Assembly (NCBI GenBank): GCA_905196835.1
Contig: CAJJWN010000011.1
Coordinates: 1-64,000 of the forward strand
DNA: 64,000 nucleotides
Reading direction: 5' to 3'
From: an uncultured Prevotella sp.
GTDB lineage: Bacteria > Bacteroidota > Bacteroidia > Bacteroidales > Bacteroidaceae
The notes beneath the pieces are model-generated. The model saw nothing but the letters and a program-made list of their open reading frames with translations, was not told the DNA's origin and made no database searches. The translations under genes were made by a program, and so were the position numbers. Positions 31,913 to 40,273 of the stretch are shown piece after piece; positions within the stretch are counted from its first letter, which is position 1, and every line of letters begins with the position of its first letter.

Positions 31913-33106
31913 TCAATATAAAAAGCCGAACAACCAAAGTGGAATTTTGTTGCCTATGCCTGTCTCTATGTCGTCTGCCACGACATAGGCATCAGGCAAA
32001 CCATCTATTTGCTGATACCCTTTCGAGTGGCCGCCTATCTCGAACGTATGCTTGCCATCTACCAAAAAATCGCTCTGATGCGACACACATACGTTATGAC
32101 TATCCTTCAACTGGTTGGCGAAAAACGTCTCACGAACGCAACCTATGTTGGGAACGCCCGGCGCAATGGCATACATCAGATTGGTGTTTTCAAGATACAG
32201 CTTGTCGGGTTTTTGCAAACGGTTAATCCCTTTCGCGTCTTTCGCCATATTGATGGTAAGCCCACTGTCCTCAAGAGCCTTCAGATACTGCAACAAAGAG
32301 ACACGTGATATGCCTATTCTCTCGCTCAACTTGTTTATGTTAGGCGTGAAAGGGGCAGACTCCGCAACGGCAAACAACAATTTCTTGACTTTGTTCACAT
32401 TTGCAATGTCAACACTCCTGAGCTGCGGCATCTCTATGTCAATGATGAGATTGACAACCTCGTTTATGCGCGAATAATACAACAATGGCTGCTCTTGGTA
32501 ATAAGGATAATAGCCAGACCTAAGATATTCGCCGAAAAACTGCAACGGCCTGACGGATGAAACCATGTCCATGGCTATCTGCACATGCTTCTCCAATATG
32601 TCATCAAGACTCGTAACGGGCAGGCAGACGTGCCTGCTGATGTTCAGATACTCACGGAACGACAGCCCCTGCATGTCATAAACTACGGCCCGGCGGCTAA
32701 GGTCGGCCCGGGCGTTAAGTATTTCAAGCAGCGACGAACCTGTGAAAACAATATGCAACTCGGGAAAATCGTCGTAAATGTTTTTCAGTTCACGCGACCA
32801 ATCCGGATACCTATGAATTTCGTCAAGATAAAGAGTCTTGCCGCCATGCTTGTAGAAATTGTCAGCCAAATCATACAGCTTGTGTTCGCTAAACCAAATA
32901 TTGTCAAGGCTGACATAAAGCACTGAGCCGTCCAAAGCGTTGTTCTGCTTGATATGCTGGAGCAGCAACGTGGTCTTGCCTACGCCGCGTGCACCACGCA
33001 GACCTATCAGCCTTGCATCCCACTCTATCCTGCCGTCAATGCTTCTGACAAACTCTGTGTTTACGGCGGCCAACTTGCGAAGGAATGTCTCAAACAGTTT
33101 TTCCAT
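31913..33106 (-). CDS. AAA-family ATPase with DUF4143-type C-terminus
   Basis: 397 residues. Walker A is GARGVGKTTLL (about residues 36-46), Walker B is KTLYLDEIHRYPDW, and VFTGSSLLEI is the sensor-1 region. The C-terminal half contains a winged-helix-like stretch (LSERIGISRVSLLQYLKALEDSGL) and the DUF4143-like end with DFLVDGKHTFEIGGHSKG. Such ATPases are common, variable accessory genes in Bacteroidota and their role is not settled. The gene is visibly richer in A+T than its neighbours and is bracketed by two copies of one palindrome, both signs of transfer or rearrangement. Confidence 0.87.
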   Translation of the reverse strand: MEKLFETFLRKLAAVNTEFVRSIDGRIEWDARLIGLRGARGVGKTTLLLQHIKQNNALDGSVLYVSLDNIWFSEHKLYDLADNFYKHGGKTLYLDEIHRYPDWSRELKNIYDDFPELHIVFTGSSLLEILNARADLSRRAVVYDMQGLSFREYLNISRHVCLPVTSLDDILEKHVQIAMDMVSSVRPLQFFGEYLRSGYYPYYQEQPLLYYSRINEVVNLIIDIEMPQLRSVDIANVNKVKKLLFAVAESAPFTPNINKLSERIGISRVSLLQYLKALEDSGLTINMAKDAKGINRLQKPDKLYLENTNLMYAIAPGVPNIGCVRETFFANQLKDSHNVCVSHQSDFLVDGKHTFEIGGHSKGYQQIDGLPDAYVVADDIETGIGNKIPLWLFGFLY

Positions 33107-33194
33107 GCGATGAATGTTTATAGGGCTTTACAAAAATAACGTATTTTTGTTTATCCAAATAAACAAAAGCGGACAAATAATGTTAAATTTAGAA

Positions 33195-33310
33195 TTAAGT
33201 AGTAAGGAGAAAAGAAGTAAAGGAGTAAGGAGATTTGCATCGTTATCGTTTAATTGAAAACAAATAACGCAAATCTACTTACTCCTTCTCTCCTTACCTC
33301 CTTATTACTT
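33195..33310. repeat. Palindromic repeat, copy B, flanking the AAA ATPase gene
   Basis: The 64-base core at 33232-33295 is identical and in the same orientation as copy A; the outer period-7/8 units have diverged (AGTAAGGAGAAAAGAAG versus AGTAAGGAGTAAAGGAG). Confidence 0.88.
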
Positions 33311-33321
33311 CACCAAACTTT

Positions 33322-35370
33322 TCAGCACACCTGGCTGCCGGGCTTCACGTCGGTGGATGTTGTTATGACGCTAAGCTGTCCGTCAAAGTCCTCGGCCGAG
33401 AGTATCATGCCTTGGCTCTCGATGCCCTTCAGGGTGCGCGGAGCGAGGTTGGCGACGAAGCATACGCGGCGGCCTACAAGCTCTTCGGGCTTGTAATACT
33501 TGGCGATGCCCGACACTATGGTGCGGTCCTGGCCGCTGCCGTCGTCGATGGTGAACTTCAACAGCTTGTCGGCCTTCTTCACTTTCTCACACGCCTTGAT
33601 AAGACCTACACGTATGTCGATTTTCTCGAAGTCGTCGAAAGCTATCGTCTGCTTGATGTCCTTGGCCTTGTACTGCGCCTCGGCGTTGGCCTTCTTGGTA
33701 GCCTCGAGCTTGTCGAGCTGGTACTGGATGACGTCGTCCTCGATTTTCTCGAAAAGCAATTCGGGCGCGGCCAACTGGTGTCCGGGCTGCAAGAGGTTGG
33801 TGGAGCCGAGCTGGTTCCAGTCGAACGAGTCGATGTTGAGCATCTTCCTGAGGCGTGCGCTGCTGAAAGGCAGGAACGGCTCGAAGGCTATTGCCAGGTT
33901 GGCTACGAGCTGGAGCGATATGTTGAGGATGGTTTCTACGCGCGACATGTCGGTCTTTGCCACCTTCCACGGCTCGCAGTCGGCTATGTACTTGTTGCCG
34001 ATGCGCGCGAGGTTCATGGCCTCCTTCAACGCTTCACGGAACTTAAAGCCGTCAAGCAGGCGCTCCACGTTGGCCTTTACGTCGTGGAACTCGGCTATGG
34101 TCTGGCGGTCGATGTCCTGCAATTCGCCGCAGGCGGGCACTACGCCGTCCCAGTATTTCTTTGTCAGTTGCAGCGCACGGTTGACGAAGTTGCCGTATAT
34201 GCCCACCAGCTCGCTGTTGTTTCTTTCTTGAAAGTCTTTCCAAGTAAAGTTGTTGTCCTTGGTCTCCGGGGCGTTGGCCGTGAGCACGTAGCGCAGCACG
34301 TCCTGCTTGCCGGGCAGCTCTTCAAGGTACTCGTGCAGCCAAACGGCCCAGTTGCGCGAGGTCGAGATTTTGTCGTTCTCAAGGTTAAGGAACTCGTTTG
34401 CAGGCACGTTGTCGGGCAAGATGTAGCCTCCGTGGGCCTTGAGCATGGCGGGGAAGATGATGCAGTGGAACACGATGTTGTCCTTGCCGATAAAGTGGAC
34501 GAGGCGCGTCTCAGGGTCTTTCCACCACGTTTTCCACGTGTCGGGCAGCAGTTCCTGCGTGTTTGAGATATAGCCTATCGGCGCGTCGAACCACACGTAG
34601 AGCACCTTTCCCTCGGCTCCTTCTACGGGTACGGGTATTCCCCAGTCGAGGTCGCGCGTCATTGCGCGGGGCTGCAGGTCGAGGTCGAGCCACGACTTGC
34701 ACTGCCCGTACACGTTGGGGCGCCACTCCTTGTGGCCTTCGAGTATCCATTCCTTGAGCCAGTTTTGGTACTCATTGAGGGGCAGATACCAGTTTTTCGT
34801 CTCCTTGAGCACGGGCTTCGAGCCGCTTATGGCGCTCACGGGGTTGATGAGTTCCGTCGGGTCGAGGTCAGAGCCGCACTTCTCGCACTGGTCGCCGTAG
34901 GCCTTCGGGTTGTGGCAGTGGGGGCACTCGCCCGTGATGTAGCGGTCGGCGAGGAACTGCTTTGCCTCCTCGTCGTAATACTGCATCGACGTTTTCTCCA
35001 CCAGCTTGCCCTCGTCGTATAGCTTCTTAAAGAACTCCGAAGCCACACGCGAGTGCGTCTCTGACGTGGTGCGGCTGTAGATGTCGAACGATATGCCGAA
35101 GTCGGCAAAGCTCTTCTTTATCATCGCGTGGTAGCGGTCAACCACCTGCTGCGGCGTTATGCCCTCCTTCTTGGCGCGGATGGTAATGGGCACGCCGTGC
35201 TCGTCGCTTCCGCAGATGAACTTAACGTCTTGTTTCTTCAACCTAAGGTAGCGCACGTAGATGTCCGCCGGCACATACACACCGGCCAGGTGGCCTATGT
35301 GCACGCCGCCGTTGGCGTAAGGCAGCGCGGCGGTGACGGTGGTGCGCTTATAATTCTTCTTCTCTTCCAT
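33322..35370 (-). CDS. metG: Methionyl-tRNA synthetase
   Basis: 682 residues. HIGH is at residues 24-27 and KISTS (the KMSKS equivalent) lies in [10 protein letters not shown] near residue 340. A zinc knuckle [18 protein letters not shown] marks the two-knuckle class. The C-terminal 110 residues ([20 protein letters not shown] ... [19 protein letters not shown]) form the tRNA-binding EMAP/Arc1p-like domain used for dimerisation. It charges initiator and elongator tRNA-Met. Confidence 0.97.
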   Translation of the reverse strand: MEEKKNYKRTTVTAALPYANGGVHIGHLAGVYVPADIYVRYLRLKKQDVKFICGSDEHGVPITIRAKKEGITPQQVVDRYHAMIKKSFADFGISFDIYSRTTSETHSRVASEFFKKLYDEGKLVEKTSMQYYDEEAKQFLADRYITGECPHCHNPKAYGDQCEKCGSDLDPTELINPVSAISGSKPVLKETKNWYLPLNEYQNWLKEWILEGHKEWRPNVYGQCKSWLDLDLQPRAMTRDLDWGIPVPVEGAEGKVLYVWFDAPIGYISNTQELLPDTWKTWWKDPETRLVHFIGKDNIVFHCIIFPAMLKAHGGYILPDNVPANEFLNLENDKISTSRNWAVWLHEYLEELPGKQDVLRYVLTANAPETKDNNFTWKDFQERNNSELVGIYGNFVNRALQLTKKYWDGVVPACGELQDIDRQTIAEFHDVKANVERLLDGFKFREALKEAMNLARIGNKYIADCEPWKVAKTDMSRVETILNISLQLVANLAIAFEPFLPFSSARLRKMLNIDSFDWNQLGSTNLLQPGHQLAAPELLFEKIEDDVIQYQLDKLEATKKANAEAQYKAKDIKQTIAFDDFEKIDIRVGLIKACEKVKKADKLLKFTIDDGSGQDRTIVSGIAKYYKPEELVGRRVCFVANLAPRTLKGIESQGMILSAEDFDGQLSVITTSTDVKPGSQVC

Positions 35371-35384
35371 AATCGGTTATAATA

Positions 35385-35426
35385 AGACTAATGGGCCGGA
35401 TGGGCCTGATATGCGGTGCAAAATTA
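35385..35426 (-). promoter_or_regulatory. Period-9 tract and -7 box upstream of metG
   Basis: GACTAATGG, GCCGGATGG and GCCTGATAT (35387-35413) lie in the predicted leader; the -7 box TAATTTTG on the minus strand is 35419-35426. The metG leader would therefore carry the repeat. Confidence 0.5.
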
Positions 35427-35490
35427 CTGAAAAATATCGGATTTACGGCCTGTCGGCATCGTATTTTTGCGCCCGTCGAAGGCCAGCGCG

Positions 35491-35609
35491 TAACATATTG
35501 ATTGACAACCACTTGCAGACAGCGTTGCGAAAGGCCGTCTTTCGTCTTCCAAAAGGCCGCCTTTTACGTTGCCAAAGGCCACCTTTTGCAGGCTCAAAGG
35601 CCGCCTTCC
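35491..35609 (+). repeat. 80-bp quadruple-palindrome element
   Basis: Box TAACATATTGATTGACAAC (35491-35509); cores at 35530-35543, 35552-35565, 35574-35587 and 35596-35609. Here the box-array gap is 21 bases and the cores all run in one orientation. Nothing else is recognisable in the 398-base gap 35371-35768 apart from the metG promoter region. Confidence 0.82.
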
Positions 35610-35768
35610 GCAAAACGGCGGACAAACATCGGGAAACGCACCGGCAACAACGCGCCAGGCAGACGTTAATGAAAAATAACACATCGGCGATTTTACTTTA
35701 CGCCCGGCACGGGGTCATCAATACAGAACGTCCGCTAAAAACAAGCCGGATAAAACGCAAGACAAAGA

Positions 35769-36308
35769 ATGACTACAAGCGACAACGACATATTATCCAC
35801 GGTGAAGGCCGACCCTGAACGCGGCTTCCGGCTGCTGATGGACAAGTACAAGGAGCCTGTGTACTGGCACATACGCCGACTGGTGACGGCTCACGCCGAC
35901 GCGCAGGATGCCACGCAGGAGACCTTTGTACGGGTGTTCCGCTCGATAGACGGGTTCCGCGGCGACAGCTCTTTCACATCATGGGTGTACCGCATAGCCA
36001 CGAACGAGGCACTGCGCCTGCTCTCACGCCGCAACGGACAGCACACGGGGCTTGACACCGAAGCCCCGGCAGCCAAGGCCATAGCGGCCGACGGCTACGT
36101 GGACTACTCCGACCTGGAGGCCGTCAGGTTGCAAAGGGTAATCCTGTCGCTGCCGACGAAGCAGCAGCTGGCATTCAACCTGCGTTACTACGACGAACTG
36201 ACATATGACGAGATAGCCCGGATAACCGACTCTACGGCCGCCGCGGCAAAGGCCAACTACCACGTGGCGAAGGAGAAAATAATAGAATACATGAACAAAA
36301 ACGACTGA
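35769..36308 (+). CDS. ECF-type RNA polymerase sigma factor
   Basis: 179 residues. Region 2 is readable in MDKYKEPVYWHIRRLVTAHADAQDATQETFVRVFRSIDGF and SSFTSWVYRIATNEALRLL; region 4 in VILSLPTKQQLAFNLRYYDELTYDEIARITDSTAAAAKANYHVAKEKI. There is no region 1 or 3, as in ECF sigma factors. The next gene starts 5 bases after the stop, and a Spy-like gene follows, so this is probably a stress-responsive envelope regulon controller. Confidence 0.93.
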   Translation: MTTSDNDILSTVKADPERGFRLLMDKYKEPVYWHIRRLVTAHADAQDATQETFVRVFRSIDGFRGDSSFTSWVYRIATNEALRLLSRRNGQHTGLDTEAPAAKAIAADGYVDYSDLEAVRLQRVILSLPTKQQLAFNLRYYDELTYDEIARITDSTAAAAKANYHVAKEKIIEYMNKND

Positions 36309-36313
36309 AAAAG

Positions 36314-36649
36314 ATGGACAACCGATTTGATTTCGACAAGATAGGCAAGCGTATGCCATACACCGTTCCCGACGGATTCTTCGACGAACTGGAACGCAGC
36401 GTGCGCAGCGGCATAGCCGCCAAGCCTGCCGCCGCCCCGAGGCGCAAGGCCCTGATGCGGCACATCATGATGGCCGCGGCGGCCTCCGTGGCCGCAGTAA
36501 TAGCTTTGCCGCTTGTGCTGAACGGACACCACGAGCCCGGCCCTGCCTACACGATGGAGAGCGTGGAGCAGGCCTTTGCCAACCTTAACAGCGAAGACCA
36601 GGCATATATGCTCGAAATATACAGCGAAGACATATTCATCAACCAATAA
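36314..36649 (+). CDS. Small membrane protein, probable anti-sigma factor
   Basis: 111 residues. The cytoplasmic N-terminus (MDNRFDFDKIGKRMPYTVPDGFFDELERSV) is followed by one transmembrane helix (about residues 50-68, MMAAAASVAAVIALPLVLNG) and a short periplasmic tail with SEDQAYMLEIYSEDIF. It has no sequence motif that I recognise. Position directly after an ECF sigma gene, size and topology suggest an anti-sigma factor; that is inference. The phrase VPDGFFDEL recurs, to my recollection, in small Bacteroidales proteins after sigma genes. Confidence 0.75.
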   Translation: MDNRFDFDKIGKRMPYTVPDGFFDELERSVRSGIAAKPAAAPRRKALMRHIMMAAAASVAAVIALPLVLNGHHEPGPAYTMESVEQAFANLNSEDQAYMLEIYSEDIFINQ

Positions 36650-36661
36650 ATTATACGGATT

Positions 36662-37120
36662 ATGAAAACAAGAAGCATCATCAAAGCGCTGTTCCTTACC
36701 GTCATTATGGCGGCGTTCTGCGGAACAGCCTACGCACAGAAAAGTGACAAGCAACGTATGTCGCGCGAGCAGCTGGCCGAAGTGCAGGCGCGCCACATAG
36801 CGCAGCAGCTGGCCTTCGACGACGAGACCACCGCAAAATTCGTTGACACATACAGCCGCTGCCAGAAGGAAATATGGACGCTCGCGCCGCTGAAAAAGGG
36901 CGTTAGGGGCGCGGCAAAGACCGACACCGAGACGGAAGAAGCCATAGAAAGCCGCTTCGAACGCAGCCAGAAACTGCTCGACATAAGGAAGAAGTATTAC
37001 AAGGAGTACAGCGAATTCCTTACACCCAAGCAAATCCAGCGTGTCTACTCGCTTGAGAAAAGCATGATGGGCCGCCTCGGCAAGAAGGCCGGAAGACGCA
37101 GGCCCGCACACAGGAGATAA
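36662..37120 (+). CDS. Periplasmic Spy/CpxP-like protein
   Basis: 152 residues with a signal peptide (to about residue 26, FCGTAYAQ). The mature part is helical and charged: REQLAEVQARHIAQQLAFDDETTAKFVDTY, then FERSQKLLDIRKKYYKEYSEFLTPKQIQRVYSLEK. LTPKQIQRVY resembles the LTxxQ signature of Spy/CpxP and the sensor CnrX. As third gene of the sigma cassette, it may sense envelope damage or metal, or act as a chaperone. The C-terminus is basic (GKKAGRRRPAHRR). Its last codons are duplicated 240 bases downstream. Confidence 0.72.
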   Translation: MKTRSIIKALFLTVIMAAFCGTAYAQKSDKQRMSREQLAEVQARHIAQQLAFDDETTAKFVDTYSRCQKEIWTLAPLKKGVRGAAKTDTETEEAIESRFERSQKLLDIRKKYYKEYSEFLTPKQIQRVYSLEKSMMGRLGKKAGRRRPAHRR

Positions 37121-37363
37121 CGTGGGTTCGGTGTAAGATGCATCGGCAATCATCCAACTTCAAGCTGTCGGTTGGTATTTGTCATTCCGCGCTCCGACGC
37201 GGAATCCATTACGCAAACATGGAAAAACAGATTGTTTACACTGGATTCCGCGTCGGAGCGCGGAATGACAATTACCAACTGACTGTTCGGACCGAAAAAA
37301 CAAGTAGCTGTACCATTGTTTGAAGGGTTATTCCTTATGCCGAACTCACACAGGAGATAACGT
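37107..37363. mobile_element. Hairpin element flanked by 17-bp direct repeats
   Basis: CACACAGGAGATAACGT occurs at 37107-37123 (over the stop codon of the Spy-like gene) and again at 37347-37363. Between them an inverted repeat has 38-base arms, 37171-37208 and 37242-37279, with one mismatch, built on GTCATTCCGCGCTCCGACGC. It has the layout of an inserted MITE with a long target duplication. Confidence 0.72.
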
Positions 37364-37368
37364 TCAAC

Positions 37369-37415
37369 CATGCAAAAGGCCGTATTCCATATTGCGGAAT
37401 ACGGCCTTTTGCATG
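37369..37415. terminator. Palindrome, probable terminator of murI
   Basis: 20-base perfect arms (CATGCAAAAGGCCGTATTCC and complement) around a 7-base loop, containing a palindrome-element-like AAAGGCCGT core. It lies 50 bases beyond the murI stop. Confidence 0.6.
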
Positions 37416-37464
37416 GCATGTGCCAATGTATTGCTCCATTGCAGGCAAGCTTCCGCTTGGCTGC

Positions 37465-38301
37465 TTAGCCTAAGGTGATGGTCTCCACATCGACATCCTC
37501 ATGAAGGAAGAGGCGAGCCGACTCGCGGAACTTGTCCTTGTTCTCGGTAGTAAGATAATGGCACGCGGCGTGCTTTGTGCACGCGGCATCCATCTCGGGA
37601 TGGCGCGCAAGGTACGACTTAAGGCTGGCCGCCACGTATTCGCCCTGCGGTATGATGCGCACTCCGCGCGGCGTATATTTCAGGATTTTGTCGAGCAGCA
37701 GCGGATAGTGAGTGCATCCGAGTATGACGGAGTCAATCTCGGGGTCGCGGAACATGAGGGTGTCTATGCGCTTTTTTACGAAATAGTCGGCGCCGGGCGT
37801 GTCGTACTCGTTGTTCTCAATGAGCGGCACCCACAACGGGCAGGCCACTCCGGTAACCTTTATGTCGGGCCAGAGCTTGTTTATTTCGAGCACGTAGCTC
37901 TCGCTCTTGATTGTTCCCTCGGTGGCGAGCACGCCTACGTGGCGTGTCCGCGTGATGTTGCCTATACATTCTGCCGTGGGACGGATAACGCCGAGCACGC
38001 GGCGGTCGGGGTCAAGCTGCGGCAGGTCGTTCTGCTGGATGGTGCGCAGAGCCTTGGCCGACGCCGTGTTGCAGGCCAGGATGACGAGATGGCAGCCCAT
38101 GGAAAAGAGCTTTATCACGGCTTCGCGCGTGAACTGGTACACCACGTCGAACGAGCGCGGCCCGTAAGGCGCACGCGCGTTGTCGCCAAGGTACAGGTAG
38201 TCGTACTGCGGCAGCACGCTGCGCATCTGGTGAAGGATGGTGAGTCCGCCATAGCCGGAGTCGAATACTCCGATAGGGCCTTTTTCTAATTCACAATTCA
38301 T
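37465..38301 (-). CDS. murI: Glutamate racemase
   Basis: 278 residues. The two catalytic cysteines are Cys77 (ACNTASA) and Cys196 (GCTHYPLL), with IGVFDSGYGGLTIL at the N-terminus carrying the conserved Asp14. It makes D-glutamate for peptidoglycan. The only usable start codon, ATG at 38301, lies within a period-7 repeat, and the first residues MNCELE are repeat-coded. It is the last gene of the envelope-biogenesis operon. Confidence 0.95.
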   Translation of the reverse strand: MNCELEKGPIGVFDSGYGGLTILHQMRSVLPQYDYLYLGDNARAPYGPRSFDVVYQFTREAVIKLFSMGCHLVILACNTASAKALRTIQQNDLPQLDPDRRVLGVIRPTAECIGNITRTRHVGVLATEGTIKSESYVLEINKLWPDIKVTGVACPLWVPLIENNEYDTPGADYFVKKRIDTLMFRDPEIDSVILGCTHYPLLLDKILKYTPRGVRIIPQGEYVAASLKSYLARHPEMDAACTKHAACHYLTTENKDKFRESARLFLHEDVDVETITLG

Positions 38302-38440
38302 AATTCACAATTCATAATTGCCTTGCGGTGAACTCTTAATTCTTAATTCTTAGTTCTTAATTCTTAATTCACTTGGCGTAGCCTGATTATGAACCGAAGG
38401 TCAGCGTCAAGCTAATTGTGAATTATGAATTATGAATTAA
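38283..38440. repeat. Period-7 repeat spanning the murI/skp-like junction
   Basis: Left arm ATTCACA/ATTCATA heptads (38287-38320), a middle block of TCTTAAT/TCTTAGT heptads (38330-38372), a unique stretch, and a right arm GAATTAT/GAATTGT (38412-38437). The left arm includes the murI start codon and the right arm the stop codon of the upstream gene. Confidence 0.85.
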
Positions 38441-38932
38441 ATAGTCAATGACTTCCGCCGTAATGTTCTCACCACAGGCAGGATTGACGAACGGCAGGGC
38501 GTCGCCGTCGGTGTTCAGGATGAAAGCGTAGCCACGCTCGGTGCCTATGCGTTGCAGCAATGAGGCGAGTTTGCTTTTAAGCGGCGCGTACATGTCGGCC
38601 TCAGCCTGCTTGAGCAGCCGGTCGGCCTCCGCCTTGAAAGCCACTCCTTTTTCAAGAAGTTCTTGCAATTCGGCCTGCCGCTTGCGCAGTATCGGTGTGG
38701 CAAGTTCTTTCTGGCCTTCAAGGAAATATTGGTATTTCTCGTTAAATTCCTCTTCCGAGCGTTTTGTTTCGTCTGCATATTGCGCCCTGAGCGATTCCAG
38801 GTTTTTCTGCATCACGGCATAGTCGGGCATGGCCTTGATAGCCTCCGAATAGCTTAAATACCCGAACTTCATCTGTGCGGCGGCCGCCAATGGCAGCAGC
38901 GTAAGGATAATCAGGAAAACAGTCTTACGCAT
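38423..38932 (-). CDS. OmpH/Skp-family periplasmic chaperone
   Basis: 169 residues from MRKTVFLIILTLLPLAAAAQ, a signal peptide (the frame opens 37 residues earlier, without signal character). KFGYLSYSEAIKAMPDYAVMQKNLESL is the usual Skp N-terminal strand, then a long coiled coil (ADETKRSEEEFNEKYQYFLEGQKEL) and a C-terminal strand YAFILNTDGDALPFVNPACGENIT. It should bind unfolded outer-membrane proteins in the periplasm. The last residues LIHNS and the stop are coded by a period-7 repeat. Third of three adjacent paralogues. Confidence 0.9.
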   Translation of the reverse strand: MRKTVFLIILTLLPLAAAAQMKFGYLSYSEAIKAMPDYAVMQKNLESLRAQYADETKRSEEEFNEKYQYFLEGQKELATPILRKRQAELQELLEKGVAFKAEADRLLKQAEADMYAPLKSKLASLLQRIGTERGYAFILNTDGDALPFVNPACGENITAEVIDYLIHNS

Positions 38933-38997
38933 GGTAAACGTTTTTTTATGGGTTATGCCAACACCCCTGAAACGGTTAGGGGCACTATGTAAATAAA

Positions 38998-39062
38998 AGC
39001 AATCAACGGGCAGACAAGCAGACAAGGCAAATATCCTTGTCACTTGTCTGCCCGTTGATTAT
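38998..39062. repeat. Short-period inverted repeat
   Basis: CAACGGGCAGACAAGCAGACAAGG is mirrored by CCTTGTCACTTGTCTGCCCGTTG across a short loop between two skp-like genes; units are 7-8 bases. Confidence 0.75.
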
Positions 39063-39078
39063 CCGCCAGGATGGCGCT

Positions 39079-39588
39079 TTACTTTATCTTGTTCATTTCA
39101 GCCTTCACGTCGGCGGTTACGTCCTTGCTCAACGTGTCGCTGATGTAAGGTATTCCGCTTGATACGTCCATGATGTAAACATATCCGCCGTTCTTGCCCA
39201 CGTTCCTGATGGCAGTGATGACCTTGTCCATGATGGGCTGCATCTTCTCCTGCTGGGCCTTCTGAAGAGCCTGCTGGTTGTCCTGGTAGGCCTGCTGGTA
39301 CTTCTGCATGAGCTGGTTGAGGGCTGCCTCGGCCTCGGCTTTCGCCGTAGCGTTCATTGTGCTTTGGTTCTTTTCGTACTCGTCTCCCTTGCGCTGGATT
39401 TCGTCCTGCATGGCTTTCATGTCGTTCTCATACTGCTTTGACTGTGCTTCAAGCTCGCCGCGGGCCTTGATGAACTCGGGAAGCTCCTGCATTATTGCCT
39501 GTGCGTTAACGTGTCCGAACTTCGGAGCTGTCTGTGCGAATGCCGCGAAAGGCACGCACATGAGTAACATTAAAACTAATTTTTTCAT
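39079..39588 (-). CDS. OmpH/Skp-family periplasmic chaperone
   Basis: 169 residues with a signal peptide (MKKLVLMLLMCVPFAAFAQ). KFGHVNAQAIMQELPEF is the conserved start of the mature protein; residues about 40-120 form a Gln/Lys/Glu-rich coiled coil (ELEAQSKQYENDMKAMQDE, QQAYQDNQQALQKAQQEK); the end is YVYIMDVSSGIPYISDTLSKDVT. Same role as its neighbours, as a holdase for barrel proteins delivered to BamA, which is encoded upstream. Confidence 0.93.
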   Translation of the reverse strand: MKKLVLMLLMCVPFAAFAQTAPKFGHVNAQAIMQELPEFIKARGELEAQSKQYENDMKAMQDEIQRKGDEYEKNQSTMNATAKAEAEAALNQLMQKYQQAYQDNQQALQKAQQEKMQPIMDKVITAIRNVGKNGGYVYIMDVSSGIPYISDTLSKDVTADVKAEMNKIK

Positions 39589-39682
39589 TTCTGTTTAATC
39601 TCTATTTTTTGTTTTTATTCTTGGTGCAAATATATGAAAATCTTATACAACACAACCATTTAACAGACGAAAGATGCCGTTT

Positions 39683-40195
39683 TTAGTCTGAATAGCCTAA
39701 TTTTGACAACACTTCGTTGCTGATGTCGATGCGCGGTGAGGCGAAGATGATGCCCGTGTCTGACGCGCGGTCGAGCACAAGAGAATAGCCACGCAGGTCG
39801 CAGATGTCCTTCACGGCGTTGTAAATCTCCTCCTGTATTGGCGTCATTAGGCTGGTGCGCTTTTTGAAAAGTTCGCCGTCAGGACCGAAATACTTGCGCT
39901 TAAGCTCGGCCGCCTGTTTCTCCTTGTCGTTGATTTCCTGTTGGCGCGCCTGCTTCTGCTCCTGCGATAAGAACACTACTTCGTTCTGATAGTTCTTGTA
40001 CATGGTAGAAGCTTCGGTGTTGAGCGCGTCAACCTCAGCCTGCCACTTCTTTGCAACCTGGTTAAGTTGCTCGTCGGCACGCTCGTAAGCCGGTATGTTC
40101 TTCAGTATATACTCCATGTCGATAAGCGCGAACTTCTGCGCATTGGCGGCCACAGCCACAATGGCGAACATTGCCGCAAACAATATTCTTCTCAT
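39683..40195 (-). CDS. OmpH/Skp-family periplasmic chaperone
   Basis: 170 residues with a signal peptide (MRRILFAAMFAIVAVAANAQ). KFALIDMEYILKNIPAYERADEQLNQVAKKWQAEV opens the mature chain; the coiled-coil arm contains QEQKQARQQEINDKEKQAAEL and the C-terminus SLVLDRASDTGIIFASPRID. First of three tandem skp-like genes after bamA, with gaps of about 94 and 146 bases. Confidence 0.93.
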   Translation of the reverse strand: MRRILFAAMFAIVAVAANAQKFALIDMEYILKNIPAYERADEQLNQVAKKWQAEVDALNTEASTMYKNYQNEVVFLSQEQKQARQQEINDKEKQAAELKRKYFGPDGELFKKRTSLMTPIQEEIYNAVKDICDLRGYSLVLDRASDTGIIFASPRIDISNEVLSKLGYSD

Positions 40196-40273
40196 TATAA
40201 GTTCTCCTTTCTTTAATATTTATTGTGTGTCTGGGAGTCCTGCGAGAACTGGGAGACCTGCGGTATAAGCATG

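Noticed and set aside
31913..33106. Insertion-sequence transposase or IstB-like helper
   Set aside because: The ATPase has Walker motifs but a DUF4143-type C-terminus; no partner transposase or terminal inverted repeats of IS type are present, only palindromic intergenic repeats.
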